From contig NC_002678.2 in NCBI RefSeq assembly GCF_000009625.1, positions 6,294,001-6,358,000 on the forward strand: DNA of 64,000 nt, written 5' to 3'. A program made the translations under genes and the position numbers. Origin of the DNA: Mesorhizobium japonicum MAFF 303099. Lineage in GTDB: Bacteria; Pseudomonadota; Alphaproteobacteria; Rhizobiales; Rhizobiaceae. This document shows, in pieces, positions 38,279 through 49,136 of the stretch. The stretch's first letter is position 1; each line of letters opens with the position of its first letter. The notes beneath the pieces are model-generated. The model ran no database searches. It worked only from the letters and a program-made list of their open reading frames with translations, and had not been told where the DNA came from.

Positions 38279-38707
38279 TCAGGCGGTCTGCTTGAGTGCC
38301 ATCTCGGCATCGCGCTTGATGCGCTTGACCATCGAGCGAAGGCCATTGGCGCGCTGTGGCGACAGGTGCTCATCCAGGCCGAGTGCCTTCAGTGTCGCTT
38401 CCGCATCGGTTTTCTGGATTTCGCTGGCGGTCCGTCCGGAAAACAGCGCCAGCATGATGGCGACCAGCCCGCGCACGATATGAGCGTCCGAATCCCCCGT
38501 GAACGTGATGACCGGATCGCTGCCTGGCCCCCGCTCGGTGGTCAGCCAGACCTGGCTGACGCAACCCGGCACCTTGTTGGCGGCGTTGCGCTCCTTATCG
38601 GGTAAGGGAGGCAGCGCCTCGCCGAGCTCGATGACGTAGCGATAGCGGTCCTCCCATTCGTCAAGGAAGGAGAAGTCGTCGCGGATCGTCTGGATCGTGG
38701 TCGTCAT
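38279..38707 (-). CDS. sufE: SufE-family sulfur acceptor
   Basis: The 142-residue protein matches SufE, which takes persulfide sulfur from cysteine desulfurase SufS and passes it to the Fe-S scaffold. The reactive Cys49 is in VPGCVSQVWL; the surrounding elements RYRYVIELG, FTGDSDAHIVRGLVAIML and LGLDEHLSPQRANGLRSM are characteristic. It stands away from any suf operon, as usual in alphaproteobacteria. Confidence 0.95.
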   Translation of the reverse strand: MTTTIQTIRDDFSFLDEWEDRYRYVIELGEALPPLPDKERNAANKVPGCVSQVWLTTERGPGSDPVITFTGDSDAHIVRGLVAIMLALFSGRTASEIQKTDAEATLKALGLDEHLSPQRANGLRSMVKRIKRDAEMALKQTA

Positions 38708-38807
38708 GACCCGGATATAGTCACGCGGCGGCCCCGCGTCACGGAAAAAACAAGGACACCGCAGGCGTCGAGAGGGCAGACGGCCCGCGGTGCGCCGTCG
38801 AGACGGC

Positions 38808-39158
38808 TTAATTCTTGACCGGCAGGTTGACGGTCTCGGGCAGAACGATCTCTTCCGCCACGCTGCCCGTCATTGTCGAGGTATCGGGGCTGGCGGACTT
38901 GTCGTCCAGCATGGCGGCCGCAATCTTGGCGGTTTCCTTGGCGCGCGCGGTGATGGTGTGCATCGCCGATTTGCCGGTCTCACAGACATCGGGCTTGCGC
39001 TCGCAGATGCCGGCAATGTCGCCAACCGCGTCGCGTGCCGCGAAAAGGGCCTGGATAGGCCCGACGCTTTCCTGCCCCGGCTCGTCGGAACCGACACTCA
39101 GCGGCAGCGCCAAAAGCACCAGTGAAAACCAGAAAGCCATTCTTATCAGGAAGAACAT
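38808..39158 (-). CDS. DUF5330-type small membrane-anchored protein
   Basis: The 116-residue protein begins with a hydrophobic segment (FLIRMAFWFSLVLLALPLS) and continues with an Ala-rich helical region containing two Cys residues (GICERKPDVCETG). This resembles the rhizobial DUF5330 family, of unknown function. It is probably anchored in the inner membrane facing the periplasm. Single gene next to sufE. Confidence 0.75.
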   Translation of the reverse strand: MFFLIRMAFWFSLVLLALPLSVGSDEPGQESVGPIQALFAARDAVGDIAGICERKPDVCETGKSAMHTITARAKETAKIAAAMLDDKSASPDTSTMTGSVAEEIVLPETVNLPVKN

Positions 39159-39631
39159 GCCTTGCCTCTCGTCGTGACCGGATCATGCATCATATGGCAT
39201 GACCTCTTTTATGGGCAGGATGTTGGCACACAGGCACAAAGGACGGCTTGCACGCACAGCGACAATTTTCCTCAAATTTTAGGCAAATTCGAAATGAAGC
39301 GTTTTGCCTTGGATTTGTTTCATATCGGGACGATTTTCGTCACCTCTTGATAACCATCTATCCTGCTGTTTCCATTGCGATTTTCTGGAATTCGGACGGC
39401 TCTACCACCGTCCACGATCCGCCGACGGCAGGCGTTCGCAGATAACCCTCCATTTACTATGGCGGCATTTGCCCGGGTTTTCGACCGCCGCGATCCCGAT
39501 ATTTGCCACGGGCCGGGCTTTGGTCGGCTCTGCCTTATCCATTCCTTAAACGCTGGATGAGAGTTTCGGAGCCAATCAAAACAATCTGCAAAAGCAGAGC
39601 TGTTCACGACGAGTGCGAGTGCGTTGAGTTG
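39159..39631. other. Intergenic region before the histidine kinase
   Basis: About 470 bp with lower GC than the neighbouring genes. In-frame start candidates for the kinase occur at 39503 (TTG) and 39557 (ATG), without clear ribosome-binding sites. I see no separate gene and no obvious repeat; it likely holds the kinase promoter. Confidence 0.45.
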
Positions 39632-41429
<1,798 letters not shown>

Positions 41430-41455
<26 letters not shown>

Positions 41456-42242
41456 GGCGGTCAAACGCCGCAGCAACGCCTTCCAGGATGGCGCCATGGC
41501 CGTCGGCGGGATGATTTCGCGCAACCCCGTGCTGGTAGGCGGATCGACGGCATTCCTGGTGACGCTGTTCTATGTCTCGGCGAATGCGCTGTGGTATCAG
41601 CCTTTCCCGCATGCAGGGGCGTTCTTCGCCACCCGCAATTTCCAGGGCTTTCCGCACACTGCCTCCGACGAACCGGAGACCACGATCAACATCGTGCGGC
41701 CCAATGCGGCCCCTGCACCGATGAAGGGCGATCCGGTGGTCGAGCAGGTGCAAGGCATATTGAAGGACCTCGACTTCTATTCCGGCACGGTCGACGGCAT
41801 TTCCGGCCCCAACACGCGCAAGGCCATACAGGCCTACCAGCAGAAGGTCGGGCTCAACGCTTCCGGCGAGATCGATGCCCTGTTGCTCGATCAGCTTGGC
41901 GCAACACCGAAGACCGCCTCCGTGCCCAAGCCGCAGCCGCGCCCGGATACGCAGGCTGCCGTTCCGGTGTCCCTGCAGACAAAGTCTGGGCAGACAAATT
42001 CCGGGCAGGCGAATGCCGGGCAGACGGATGCCGCCCCGATCCAGGGACCCGACCCCCGCATCGTCAAGATCCAGGCCGGGCTCAAGGCGTTCGGCAACGA
42101 TGACATGCAGCTGGATGGTGTCGTCGGCGCGCGCACCAAGGCGGCTATCAAGGAATTCCAGTCGCTGTTCGGCCTGCCGCAGACCGGCGAGCCCGACGAG
42201 ATCGTCTACGTCAAGATGCGCGAGATCGGTCTGACCAATTGA
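41430..42242 (+). CDS. Membrane-anchored protein with two peptidoglycan-binding domains
   Basis: A basic N terminus and one transmembrane helix (NPVLVGGSTAFLVTLFYVSANAL) precede two PG_binding_1 domains, one near residues 105-150 (VQGILKDLDFYSGTVDGISG) and one at 210-265 (IVKIQAGLKAFGND). The linker has a degenerate repeat (SGQTNSGQANAGQT). It would bind peptidoglycan in the periplasm. The 26-bp overlap with the kinase gene suggests a functional link between wall state and signalling. Confidence 0.87.
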
Positions 42243-42298
42243 GGTCCGACCAACGAGGCCATAAACGACGGCTCGCCGAGCGGCGGAATTATCGGCAA

Positions 42299-42419
42299 GC
42301 AATTCCAGGGAAAGTGTGAGCGGTTTTCCCGGGAAAAGCGCGTAGCGCTTTCCCTAGGGAATTGCGTCAAAAACAAAGAGTTAGAGCAGATGGCCGTTTC
42401 CTTGAAACGGCCATCTGCT
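42299..42419. repeat. Two-part palindromic intergenic element
   Basis: GCAATTCC-AGGGAAAG near 42299 pairs with CTTTCCCT and GGAATTGC ending at 42365. Twenty bases on, AGCAGATGGCCGTTTC pairs perfectly over 16 bp with its complement around a 3-base loop (42385-42419). The unit lies between two genes on the same strand and looks like a rhizobial intergenic mosaic repeat. The second hairpin could also end or stabilise transcripts. Confidence 0.75.
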
Positions 42420-42451
42420 TTAGATAGCCCGCACGCTTTCGGAGCTTTCTT

Positions 42452-42799
42452 ATGCGCGTCACATCGGATCTGTGGGTTTCTGCCTTGGTGCGCCGCGTTT
42501 TCGGCGCTGGCGGATTTGCCGCAGTGGTCAACCGTGGCGCGACCGAGGCCGGTGCTGTTTTCGTGCTGACGCGGGGCAGGCTGGGTGACGTCGCCCTCTA
42601 CGGGCCGGCGCCGCAGACAAGTTACGATTCAGCCAAGCCAGACGACCGTTTCTTCAGCCTTCTCGCCGCCGGCGACGATCCGGCCGTGCTCGATGCCCGT
42701 CTGGAAAAGGAAAAGAAATTTGATCCCGACATCTGGGTGGTCGAGATCGAGGCCGGTACCGTTCCCGTCGAGGAGCTTATTTCCGTGAAGACGCCCTGA
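42452..42799 (+). CDS. DUF1491 family protein
   Basis: The 115-residue cytoplasmic protein matches DUF1491, found across alphaproteobacteria and of unknown function. It starts MRVTSDLWVSALVRRVF, contains a Gly-rich AVFVLTRGRLGDVALYGPAP segment and ends with DPDIWVVEIE. Its last 23 bp overlap the convergent DUF2336 gene. Confidence 0.87.
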   Translation: MRVTSDLWVSALVRRVFGAGGFAAVVNRGATEAGAVFVLTRGRLGDVALYGPAPQTSYDSAKPDDRFFSLLAAGDDPAVLDARLEKEKKFDPDIWVVEIEAGTVPVEELISVKTP

Positions 42800-43811
42800 G
42801 GGCGAGGGCTGAGGCCTCGTCACTGTTCGACGCCTTGCGGCTGTCGCTGTTTGCGGGCGACGCGTCACGAACCATCCTGGAGAGTGCCTCGGCCTTCCAT
42901 CCCCGCACCCGGTCCAGAGCCACATCGCGATGCAGCAGGCGGTAGCGGTCGAGATAGGTGCGGATGGCCTGCGGGTGCGGGAACAGGCTGGGGTAGATCG
43001 CGACCGTGATCAGGAAGGCCCTGTCTTCGCTGAAGTCGAGCGAGCGCAGCGCCGCGAGCAATGATGCATAGTTCTGGCTGGCAGTTAGCGAGCGCGCGGT
43101 CGAGAAATCAATGTCGAGCGCGTCCGCAAGCGCGGTCTGGAAGAAGGCGGCGTTTCCCGTCAACGCCGTCTCGCGCAGTTTGACATAGGTTTCCGAGCCG
43201 GGAAACGCATCGACCTTCGCCGCCGATGCTTCGTCACCGGTGCGCATCATGGAGCGCAGCCTGCGCCGCGCATTCTCGGCGGCAATGCCTGGAGATTGTT
43301 GCTCTGTCGCGCTGTGTTCGGCCGCCTCCGCAGTGACGACTGCGACGGCTGGTGCCGTGGGGGCTTGCACGTCTGGTTCCCGCACCCGCACCAGTGTCGG
43401 CCGTTCGAGCGCCCGGATCAGATCGGCGATGGTCGGGTTCAGGTCCTTGCGGCGCGCTATGGCGCGCGCATGCGGCAGCCCGTGCCGGCCGATCAGCGCG
43501 ATGAGGTCGATATCGCTGACGGCGCGCGAACGGATCAGCAGCGGCGCGGCAATGTCGACCGGTTCCTCGCAGAGGCGCCGCACGAGTGCTGCGGGGGCAT
43601 ATTCGCATTCCGAAAGGGCGGCGGCCACATAGCGTCGCGATTCGACAGACACATCGTCGAACAGCGGCAGCGTCAGGTCTTCGAGCTGGCCGATCTCGCG
43701 GCGCGACGGGCGGGTCAGCGAGCAGAATGCCGACACCGCGGCGCGGAACAGCCTTTCGGCCTTGCCCGATTCCGTCCGTATCGCGATTTGCCTGAAGTCC
43801 GAAGATGACAC
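42777..43811 (-). CDS. DUF2336 family protein
   Basis: The 344-residue protein is a helical repeat protein of the DUF2336 family found in alphaproteobacteria, several of which occur near cell-cycle or motility genes. Repeats are visible in LPLFDDVSVESRRYVAAAL and APLLIRSRAVSDIDLIALIG. No catalytic motif is seen. The C-terminal overlap with DUF1491 means the two transcripts converge. Confidence 0.8.
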   Translation of the reverse strand: MSSSDFRQIAIRTESGKAERLFRAAVSAFCSLTRPSRREIGQLEDLTLPLFDDVSVESRRYVAAALSECEYAPAALVRRLCEEPVDIAAPLLIRSRAVSDIDLIALIGRHGLPHARAIARRKDLNPTIADLIRALERPTLVRVREPDVQAPTAPAVAVVTAEAAEHSATEQQSPGIAAENARRRLRSMMRTGDEASAAKVDAFPGSETYVKLRETALTGNAAFFQTALADALDIDFSTARSLTASQNYASLLAALRSLDFSEDRAFLITVAIYPSLFPHPQAIRTYLDRYRLLHRDVALDRVRGWKAEALSRMVRDASPANSDSRKASNSDEASALALRASSRK

Positions 43812-44000
43812 GAACGATACCCGATACTCGATACACAGCCTGGGTCATGCTCAACCGGGACCATGTCGGTTTCGCGATTGCCAAGAACAAAGATCAAGTT
43901 AGCGGCGATCCGTTAGCGCTCCGTTAACCCTCTGCCGGCCTTAATGATATTTGGAGGCGTTGCGTTGTGCTCCGGGGAAACCGAGAGGAATGCGCGAATC

Positions 44001-44186
44001 ATGGGCATGGTACTGTCTTTCGTGCCGCGTGCGGCACCGACCAATCGAGCCAAGCAAACCACCGAAATACCGGCGGCGGTGATCATCTTTCCCGGCATCC
44101 GCTATGAGCGGTCCAGCACCGGCGAAGCGCGGCCCGCTGGGCCTGACAAGCCGGGATCGCCGCGGACGCCGGTGCCGCATCACTGA
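44001..44186 (+). CDS. Small conserved-looking rhizobial protein
   Basis: The 61-residue protein starts MGMVLSFVPRAAP and contains PAAVIIFPGIRYER, a stretch I associate with short proteins conserved in rhizobia; the tail is Pro-rich and likely disordered. GAGGAA lies 10 bases before ATG 44001, better than the longer start at 43944. Function unknown. Confidence 0.6.
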   Translation: MGMVLSFVPRAAPTNRAKQTTEIPAAVIIFPGIRYERSSTGEARPAGPDKPGSPRTPVPHH

Positions 44187-44241
44187 GCCTTGCTGAAGCC
44201 TTTGGCCTGGTCCATCAGGCCGTCAGCTCAGGAGCTCTGAG

Positions 44242-44811
44242 CTAGAAATCCTGCAGCTCGCAGGAGCTTTGATCGAGAAAGCGCGACACGATCGGCTTCC
44301 AGCTGTCGTCCGGCACGAAGCTGCGGATGACGAAGATACCCTCGTCGATCGGCGCTTCGACGAAGATCGCCCCCTGCAGGCCCTCCGGCAAATCCTTGCG
44401 CACGTCGATCATCTGCGCCGGCGTCAGCACCACGGCATCAAGCTTGCCGCCGGTCGCCGTATGGTCGTTGAAGGAATAGATGTTGTGGCCGTTGCGGTCA
44501 TAGACCGACACCGACCAGAAGGGGACGTTCCCCGGCGCCTTGATGCGGACCATGCCTTCCTCGAGGTCGAACCGGCAGGCCGTGGCATAAAACAGCGGGT
44601 CGACCGATTTCACCACCGGCGCGCCGCCCGCCTCGGCATCGAGCCGGTTCATCCGGTAGAGATCGGATGCCATGGACAGTCGTGACCAGGCGTCGCGCTC
44701 CGAAAATTCCGGCACCAGAAGCAGCACAACGATGTGCACGATGCCGGCACCCACCAGGCCGAGCAGCACGGCGTGGAAAAGACGGCGTAGCGTGGCCAGG
44801 ACATTACGCAT
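44242..44811 (-). CDS. DUF1254-type membrane-anchored protein
   Basis: A single N-terminal helix (AVLLGLVGAGIVHIVVLLLV) leads into a periplasmic domain with VPFWSVSVYDRNGHNIYSFND, typical of DUF1254. In many bacteria DUF1254 and DUF1214 form one polypeptide; here they are two genes overlapping by 8 bp, this one second. Function unknown; they are probably subunits of one complex near the cell envelope. Confidence 0.8.
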   Translation of the reverse strand: MRNVLATLRRLFHAVLLGLVGAGIVHIVVLLLVPEFSERDAWSRLSMASDLYRMNRLDAEAGGAPVVKSVDPLFYATACRFDLEEGMVRIKAPGNVPFWSVSVYDRNGHNIYSFNDHTATGGKLDAVVLTPAQMIDVRKDLPEGLQGAIFVEAPIDEGIFVIRSFVPDDSWKPIVSRFLDQSSCELQDF

Positions 44812-45388
44812 CGCAGCCGGCCTTCACGATCCTGGGCAGCGAGACGTCCGACAGGCCGGTGCTGCTGGCGATCGGCGTGTCGTAGAAGGTCAGGACGAAA
44901 TACATCCGCCCAGAACCGTCGGTCAGCAGCCAGTTGCCGGGCATGGGGTGATGGCCGACCGAGATGGTCACCGAATTGTCGGCCCGGCGCAGCACCTCGT
45001 AGGACTGAAGTGCTGCAAGCCGCGGCTTGCCGGTTTCGACGACGCCGAGCGATTGGTCTGCGGCGTAGAGCGTCCAGAAGCGGGCGGTCGGGAATCCGCC
45101 CTCTATCCTGTAGCTGCATTCCCGCTTGAGTTGGTCGCCGGCAGCGTCATTTTCGGCGACGAAGGACAGGCCCTCTGCGCGGCCGAGCGCAAGCACGCCC
45201 TCGCGCGCCACGCGCGCCTTCGAGTAGGGGTCGGCCGCCGGTGTGCCGATGTCGGGGAAGGCCGTCCATTGGCCGATACGGATAGCGCTGACGCCGTCCT
45301 GGATCTTCAGCGCATACCAGACGCTGGCGCCGCCGCCGCCAATGGCTATGGCAAGCGAAAGCAGCATCAGGAAGGCGTTCTTGAGCAT
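44804..45388 (-). CDS. DUF1214-type membrane-anchored protein
   Basis: The 194-residue protein has an N-terminal hydrophobic anchor (FLMLLSLAIAIGGGGASVWYAL) and a periplasmic DUF1214 domain with FPTARFWTLYAADQSLG and GNWLLTDGSGRMYFVLTFYDTP. It is co-translated with the DUF1254 protein that follows. The pair lies just downstream of a class A penicillin-binding protein on the same strand, 111 bp away. Function unknown. Confidence 0.82.
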   Translation of the reverse strand: MLKNAFLMLLSLAIAIGGGGASVWYALKIQDGVSAIRIGQWTAFPDIGTPAADPYSKARVAREGVLALGRAEGLSFVAENDAAGDQLKRECSYRIEGGFPTARFWTLYAADQSLGVVETGKPRLAALQSYEVLRRADNSVTISVGHHPMPGNWLLTDGSGRMYFVLTFYDTPIASSTGLSDVSLPRIVKAGCDA

Positions 45389-45499
45389 GAAGGGCCGCGT
45401 GCGCGAAGGATTGCCGTTCGGGGATATCGCGGCGCGGGGCCTTGTGGCAAGCGAGCGTGATGGATTTGCCTGTTGGCTTGGTCCGCGCCGAGGCCGAAG

Positions 45500-47653
45500 T
45501 CACAGCGCCGAGAGCGTTTCGGGCGAGGCGGCGGCGTCGAGTTTAGGGGCGGACTGGAACAGCTGCGTCATGTCCCTCAGCGTCTGCGTGGTTCGGCTGG
45601 ACAGCACCGCCGGGCGTTCGGCTGCCGCGTCGGCCGCGGCTTCATCCTCGCTCTTCTTCTGCGCTTCAGCGGCCTTGGCCGCGATATCCTCGTCGACGAA
45701 AGGTTTGTCGATGCCGGGGATCGGCTTCAGGTCGATGTTCTGGTGCGCGTAGACCATCAGGCGCTGCCACACCATCGCCGGCAGCGAGCCGCCCGTCATG
45801 TTCTTGGTCGGGGTGAAATCGTCGTTGCCCAGCCACACGGCTGCCGTGTAGTTGCCGGTGAAGCCGACGAACCAGGCATCACGGTAGGATTGCGTCGTGC
45901 CGGTTTTGCCAGCGACGACGATGTTGGGAATTTGCGCGCGCCGCGCCGTGCCCATCACCGGCACGGCCGCCAGCATGGTGTTCATGGATTTCAGTGCCTG
46001 CTCGGACAGCACCCGGTGCGGCGGCGTCGCGTCCTTGGTCCAGTCATACACCACGTCGCCGGTGCGGGTGACGAGCTGGGTGATGCCGTGCCGGGAGCCG
46101 ACAAAGCCGTTCTGGGCGAACACGCTGTAGCCCGTCGCCTGGTCCATCACGGTCATGCCCGAAGTGCCGAGCACCATCGTCTTGTGCGACTCGAGCGGCG
46201 ATTCAACGCCCATCGCCTCGGCCATCGCCTTGATCGGCGCGATGCCGAGATGGTCCTTGGCCAGCCGCACCGGCACGGTGTTGATCGACTTGGCCATCGC
46301 CATGATCAGCGTGATGTTGCCAGCCGACTCGCCGCTATAATTGTGCGGTGACCAGTTGCCCCAGCTGATTGGCCCGCCGGAAATGATTGAGTTGGGCGTA
46401 AAGCCGTGCTCCATCGCCGTGGCGTAGACATAGGGCTTGAAGGAGGAACCGGTCTGACGCAGCGCCTTGGTGGCGCGGTTGAACTGGCTGGCGCCGTAGT
46501 CGCGGCCGCCGACGATCGCCCGCACCGCGCCATTGGTCTCGATGACCACCACGGCACCTTCGGTGACGTTGTACTCCTTGCCGAACTGGCGCAGATGGAA
46601 CTCGACGGACTCTTCCGCCGCCTTCTGGATGTTGGCGTCGAAGGTAGTGTGGGCAACCAGCGAATGCTGGCCCGGCTTGGCGATCTTCTTGACCTCGTCG
46701 AAGGCCCAGTCGAGGAAATAGTCGGGGCTTTTCTGTTCGCCGCGATCGACGACGTCGGCCGGATGCAGCCTTGCCTGCAGCACCTGGCCTTCGGTCATGA
46801 AGCCGGAATCGACGAGGTTCGACAACACCACATTGGCGCGGGCGCGTGCCGCCGGCAGGTTGATGTGGGGGGCGTATTTGGTCGGCGCCTTGAACAGGCC
46901 GGCCAGCATCGCCGCCTCGGCGAGATTAAGATCCTTGACGCTCTTGCCGAAATAGAAGTCCGCCGCCGCCTCGATGCCGAACGTGCCGCCGCCCATATAG
47001 GCGCGGTCGAGATACAGCTGCAGGATTTCCTTCTTCGACAGATTGGCTTCGAGCCACAGCGACAGGAAGGCTTCCTTGATCTTGCGCTCGAAGGTGCGCT
47101 CATTGGTCAGGAACAGGTTCTTGGCCAATTGCTGAGTGATGCTCGAGCCACCCTGGACGACCGAGTTCGCCCGCACATTCTCGAAGATCGCGCGTGACAG
47201 GCCGAGCACGTCGATGCCGTAGTGGTCGAAGAAACGCCGGTCCTCGGTGGCCAGTACCGCCTTGATGACGTGATCGGGCATCTCGTCGACCGGCACGGAA
47301 TCGCGCTGGATGATGCCGCGCTGGCCGATCTCGTTGCCATAGCGGTCGAGGAAGGTAACGGCGAAATCGCCCTGGGCGCGCCAGTCACCGGCCGTATCCT
47401 GGAACGCCGGGATGGCCAGCGCCAGCATCACCACGATGCCGCCGGCGCCGAGCGTGAAAGTTTCGCTCAAAATCTCGATGATGCCGCGCCGCCAGCCCTT
47501 GAGCCGAAAGCGCCGCGAGAAGATCGTCGCCGCTTCCCAGAACTGCCGCGCCTTGAACCCGATCTCGTAGAGCGAGGAATCGATCCAGGCGTCCAGCGCC
47601 AGAAGGCGCGACGCGATCGGACCTCTTCTCTTGCGCGGTTCAGGGCTGACCAT
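45500..47653 (-). CDS. Class A penicillin-binding protein (glycosyltransferase/transpeptidase)
   Basis: The 717-residue bifunctional cell-wall synthase has one membrane helix (GGIVVMLALAIPAF), then a GT51 glycosyltransferase domain (ATEDRRFFDHYGID, GGSSITQQLAKNLFL, KKEILQLYLDRAYMGGG). The transpeptidase domain has all three motifs: Ser403-x-x-Lys406 in TGSSFKP, SIN in AKSINTVPV, and Lys583 in AGKTGTTQ. The C-terminal tail is Ala/Glu-rich. It polymerises and cross-links peptidoglycan in the periplasm and is the PBP1 type of rhizobia. Confidence 0.94.
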   Translation of the reverse strand: MVSPEPRKRRGPIASRLLALDAWIDSSLYEIGFKARQFWEAATIFSRRFRLKGWRRGIIEILSETFTLGAGGIVVMLALAIPAFQDTAGDWRAQGDFAVTFLDRYGNEIGQRGIIQRDSVPVDEMPDHVIKAVLATEDRRFFDHYGIDVLGLSRAIFENVRANSVVQGGSSITQQLAKNLFLTNERTFERKIKEAFLSLWLEANLSKKEILQLYLDRAYMGGGTFGIEAAADFYFGKSVKDLNLAEAAMLAGLFKAPTKYAPHINLPAARARANVVLSNLVDSGFMTEGQVLQARLHPADVVDRGEQKSPDYFLDWAFDEVKKIAKPGQHSLVAHTTFDANIQKAAEESVEFHLRQFGKEYNVTEGAVVVIETNGAVRAIVGGRDYGASQFNRATKALRQTGSSFKPYVYATAMEHGFTPNSIISGGPISWGNWSPHNYSGESAGNITLIMAMAKSINTVPVRLAKDHLGIAPIKAMAEAMGVESPLESHKTMVLGTSGMTVMDQATGYSVFAQNGFVGSRHGITQLVTRTGDVVYDWTKDATPPHRVLSEQALKSMNTMLAAVPVMGTARRAQIPNIVVAGKTGTTQSYRDAWFVGFTGNYTAAVWLGNDDFTPTKNMTGGSLPAMVWQRLMVYAHQNIDLKPIPGIDKPFVDEDIAAKAAEAQKKSEDEAAADAAAERPAVLSSRTTQTLRDMTQLFQSAPKLDAAASPETLSAL

Positions 47654-47891
47654 TCAAAAACCCGGCTCGGCTGTGGCGTGACCTGAAAACCGCAAGCCGG
47701 CAATTTCAGGGCAGCGCCCTGTCGTGACTATTCATCCATTTTATGGGTGCCCACAAGGGCTGCGAGGACACAGCTGCAAGGTTTGTCGACGAGAGGGCAG
47801 GGGCAACCATGGTTGGCGACGGTCGCCACCTCGAAACCGCGCTTGGTCGGCTGACTGCGATCAGCCTGTCAGAGACGGGTGCAATGAATGG

Positions 47892-49136
47892 TCATCGCGG
47901 CGAGGCGGCCATGATGGCCGTCCGCAGCAGAACGTGTGCGCCGATCACTGCGTCGCCAGGTTCCACATACTCCGCCTCGTTGTGGCTAAGCCCGTCACGG
48001 CACGGCACGAAGATCATTGCGGCAGGCGCGACGCGGGCGAGGAACAGCGCATCATGGAAAGCGCCCGATATCATCTGCTTGTGCGCAAGCCCCAGGGAGC
48101 TGGCGGCCTCCTCGACGGTTTTGACCATATCGGGCGAGAAGGCCGCCCCGGGCATATCGAACGATCGCTTGATCATTGCCGTGCAATGCTGGGCCTCTGC
48201 TTCCGCCGCGCAGACCTGGCGGACCTCGGCCTCTATGACATCGAGCTGCTCTGCCCGCGGATGCCTGATATCGACGGTGAAGGCCACCGATTGCGGTATG
48301 GCGTTGATCGATCCCGGCCTGGCGGCGATCCGGCCCACCGTCAGCCGCGCGCTGCTGTCGAGCGGCATGATTGTCGTTTGCAGCCTGTGTATCGCGGAAA
48401 TCGCGGCGACCATCGGGTCCCTGCGGTAGGCAAGGTCTGTCGTGCCCGCATGACCGGCAGTGCCCTGGATGGAGACTTCCAGCCAGCGCGTACCCTGGAC
48501 GGCGGTCACGACACCGATCGGCAACTGCTGCTTTTCCAGTGATGGCCCCTGTTCGATATGCAGCTCGATATAGCCTGATATGGGCATGCCGGTTGGACGA
48601 AGGGCAGCCTCCGGCAAGGCGGTGATCGTCGCCTCCAGCTCGGCTGCGAGGAGCGCACCGTCGGCGCCGACAATGGATTCCCACGCGGCGGTATCCGCGC
48701 CTGTGAAGGCCATGGAGCCCATGACGCCTGGCGCGAAGCGGCTGCCCTCTTCATTGGCCCAGGCGACGACCTCGACCGGCATCCGGGTTTCAGCCTGCGC
48801 GTCCTCCAGCGCCTCGAGCACCTCGAAGGCGGAAAGCGTGCCGAGCGCACCGTCGAAGCGCCCGCCTGTCGGCTGGCTGTCGAGATGGCTGCCGATCAGA
48901 AGTGGCGGCAGCGTGGCATCCGTACCCTCGCGGCGAATGAAGAGGTTCGCGATACCGTCCTGAAAGACCGTGAAGCCGCGCCCCAGCGCCAGCTCCGCTA
49001 GCAGGCGCCGGGCCTTGCGATCCTCGACGCTGAACGCCTGCCGGTTGACACCGCCGGCTGGTGTCGCCCCGATCCCAGCGAAAGCATCAAGCCGCCCGAG
49101 CAGTCTGTCGCCGTCAATCCGAGGCGTCAAACTCAT
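47892..49136 (-). CDS. M20-family amidase, N-carbamoyl-amino-acid hydrolase/allantoate type
   Basis: The 414-residue zinc hydrolase has GSHLDSQPTGGRFDGALG (metal His/Asp), WANEEGSRFAPG, the YIELHIEQGP dimer segment and SIQGTAGHAGTTDLAYRRDPM, the pattern of the hydantoinase/carbamoylase group. These cleave N-carbamoyl or ureido groups to CO2, ammonia and an amino acid. ATG 49136 overlaps the BtpA stop by 4 bp, so it is the last gene of the eight-gene operon. A substrate carrying a ureido group is implied. Confidence 0.88.
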   Translation of the reverse strand: MSLTPRIDGDRLLGRLDAFAGIGATPAGGVNRQAFSVEDRKARRLLAELALGRGFTVFQDGIANLFIRREGTDATLPPLLIGSHLDSQPTGGRFDGALGTLSAFEVLEALEDAQAETRMPVEVVAWANEEGSRFAPGVMGSMAFTGADTAAWESIVGADGALLAAELEATITALPEAALRPTGMPISGYIELHIEQGPSLEKQQLPIGVVTAVQGTRWLEVSIQGTAGHAGTTDLAYRRDPMVAAISAIHRLQTTIMPLDSSARLTVGRIAARPGSINAIPQSVAFTVDIRHPRAEQLDVIEAEVRQVCAAEAEAQHCTAMIKRSFDMPGAAFSPDMVKTVEEAASSLGLAHKQMISGAFHDALFLARVAPAAMIFVPCRDGLSHNEAEYVEPGDAVIGAHVLLRTAIMAASPR

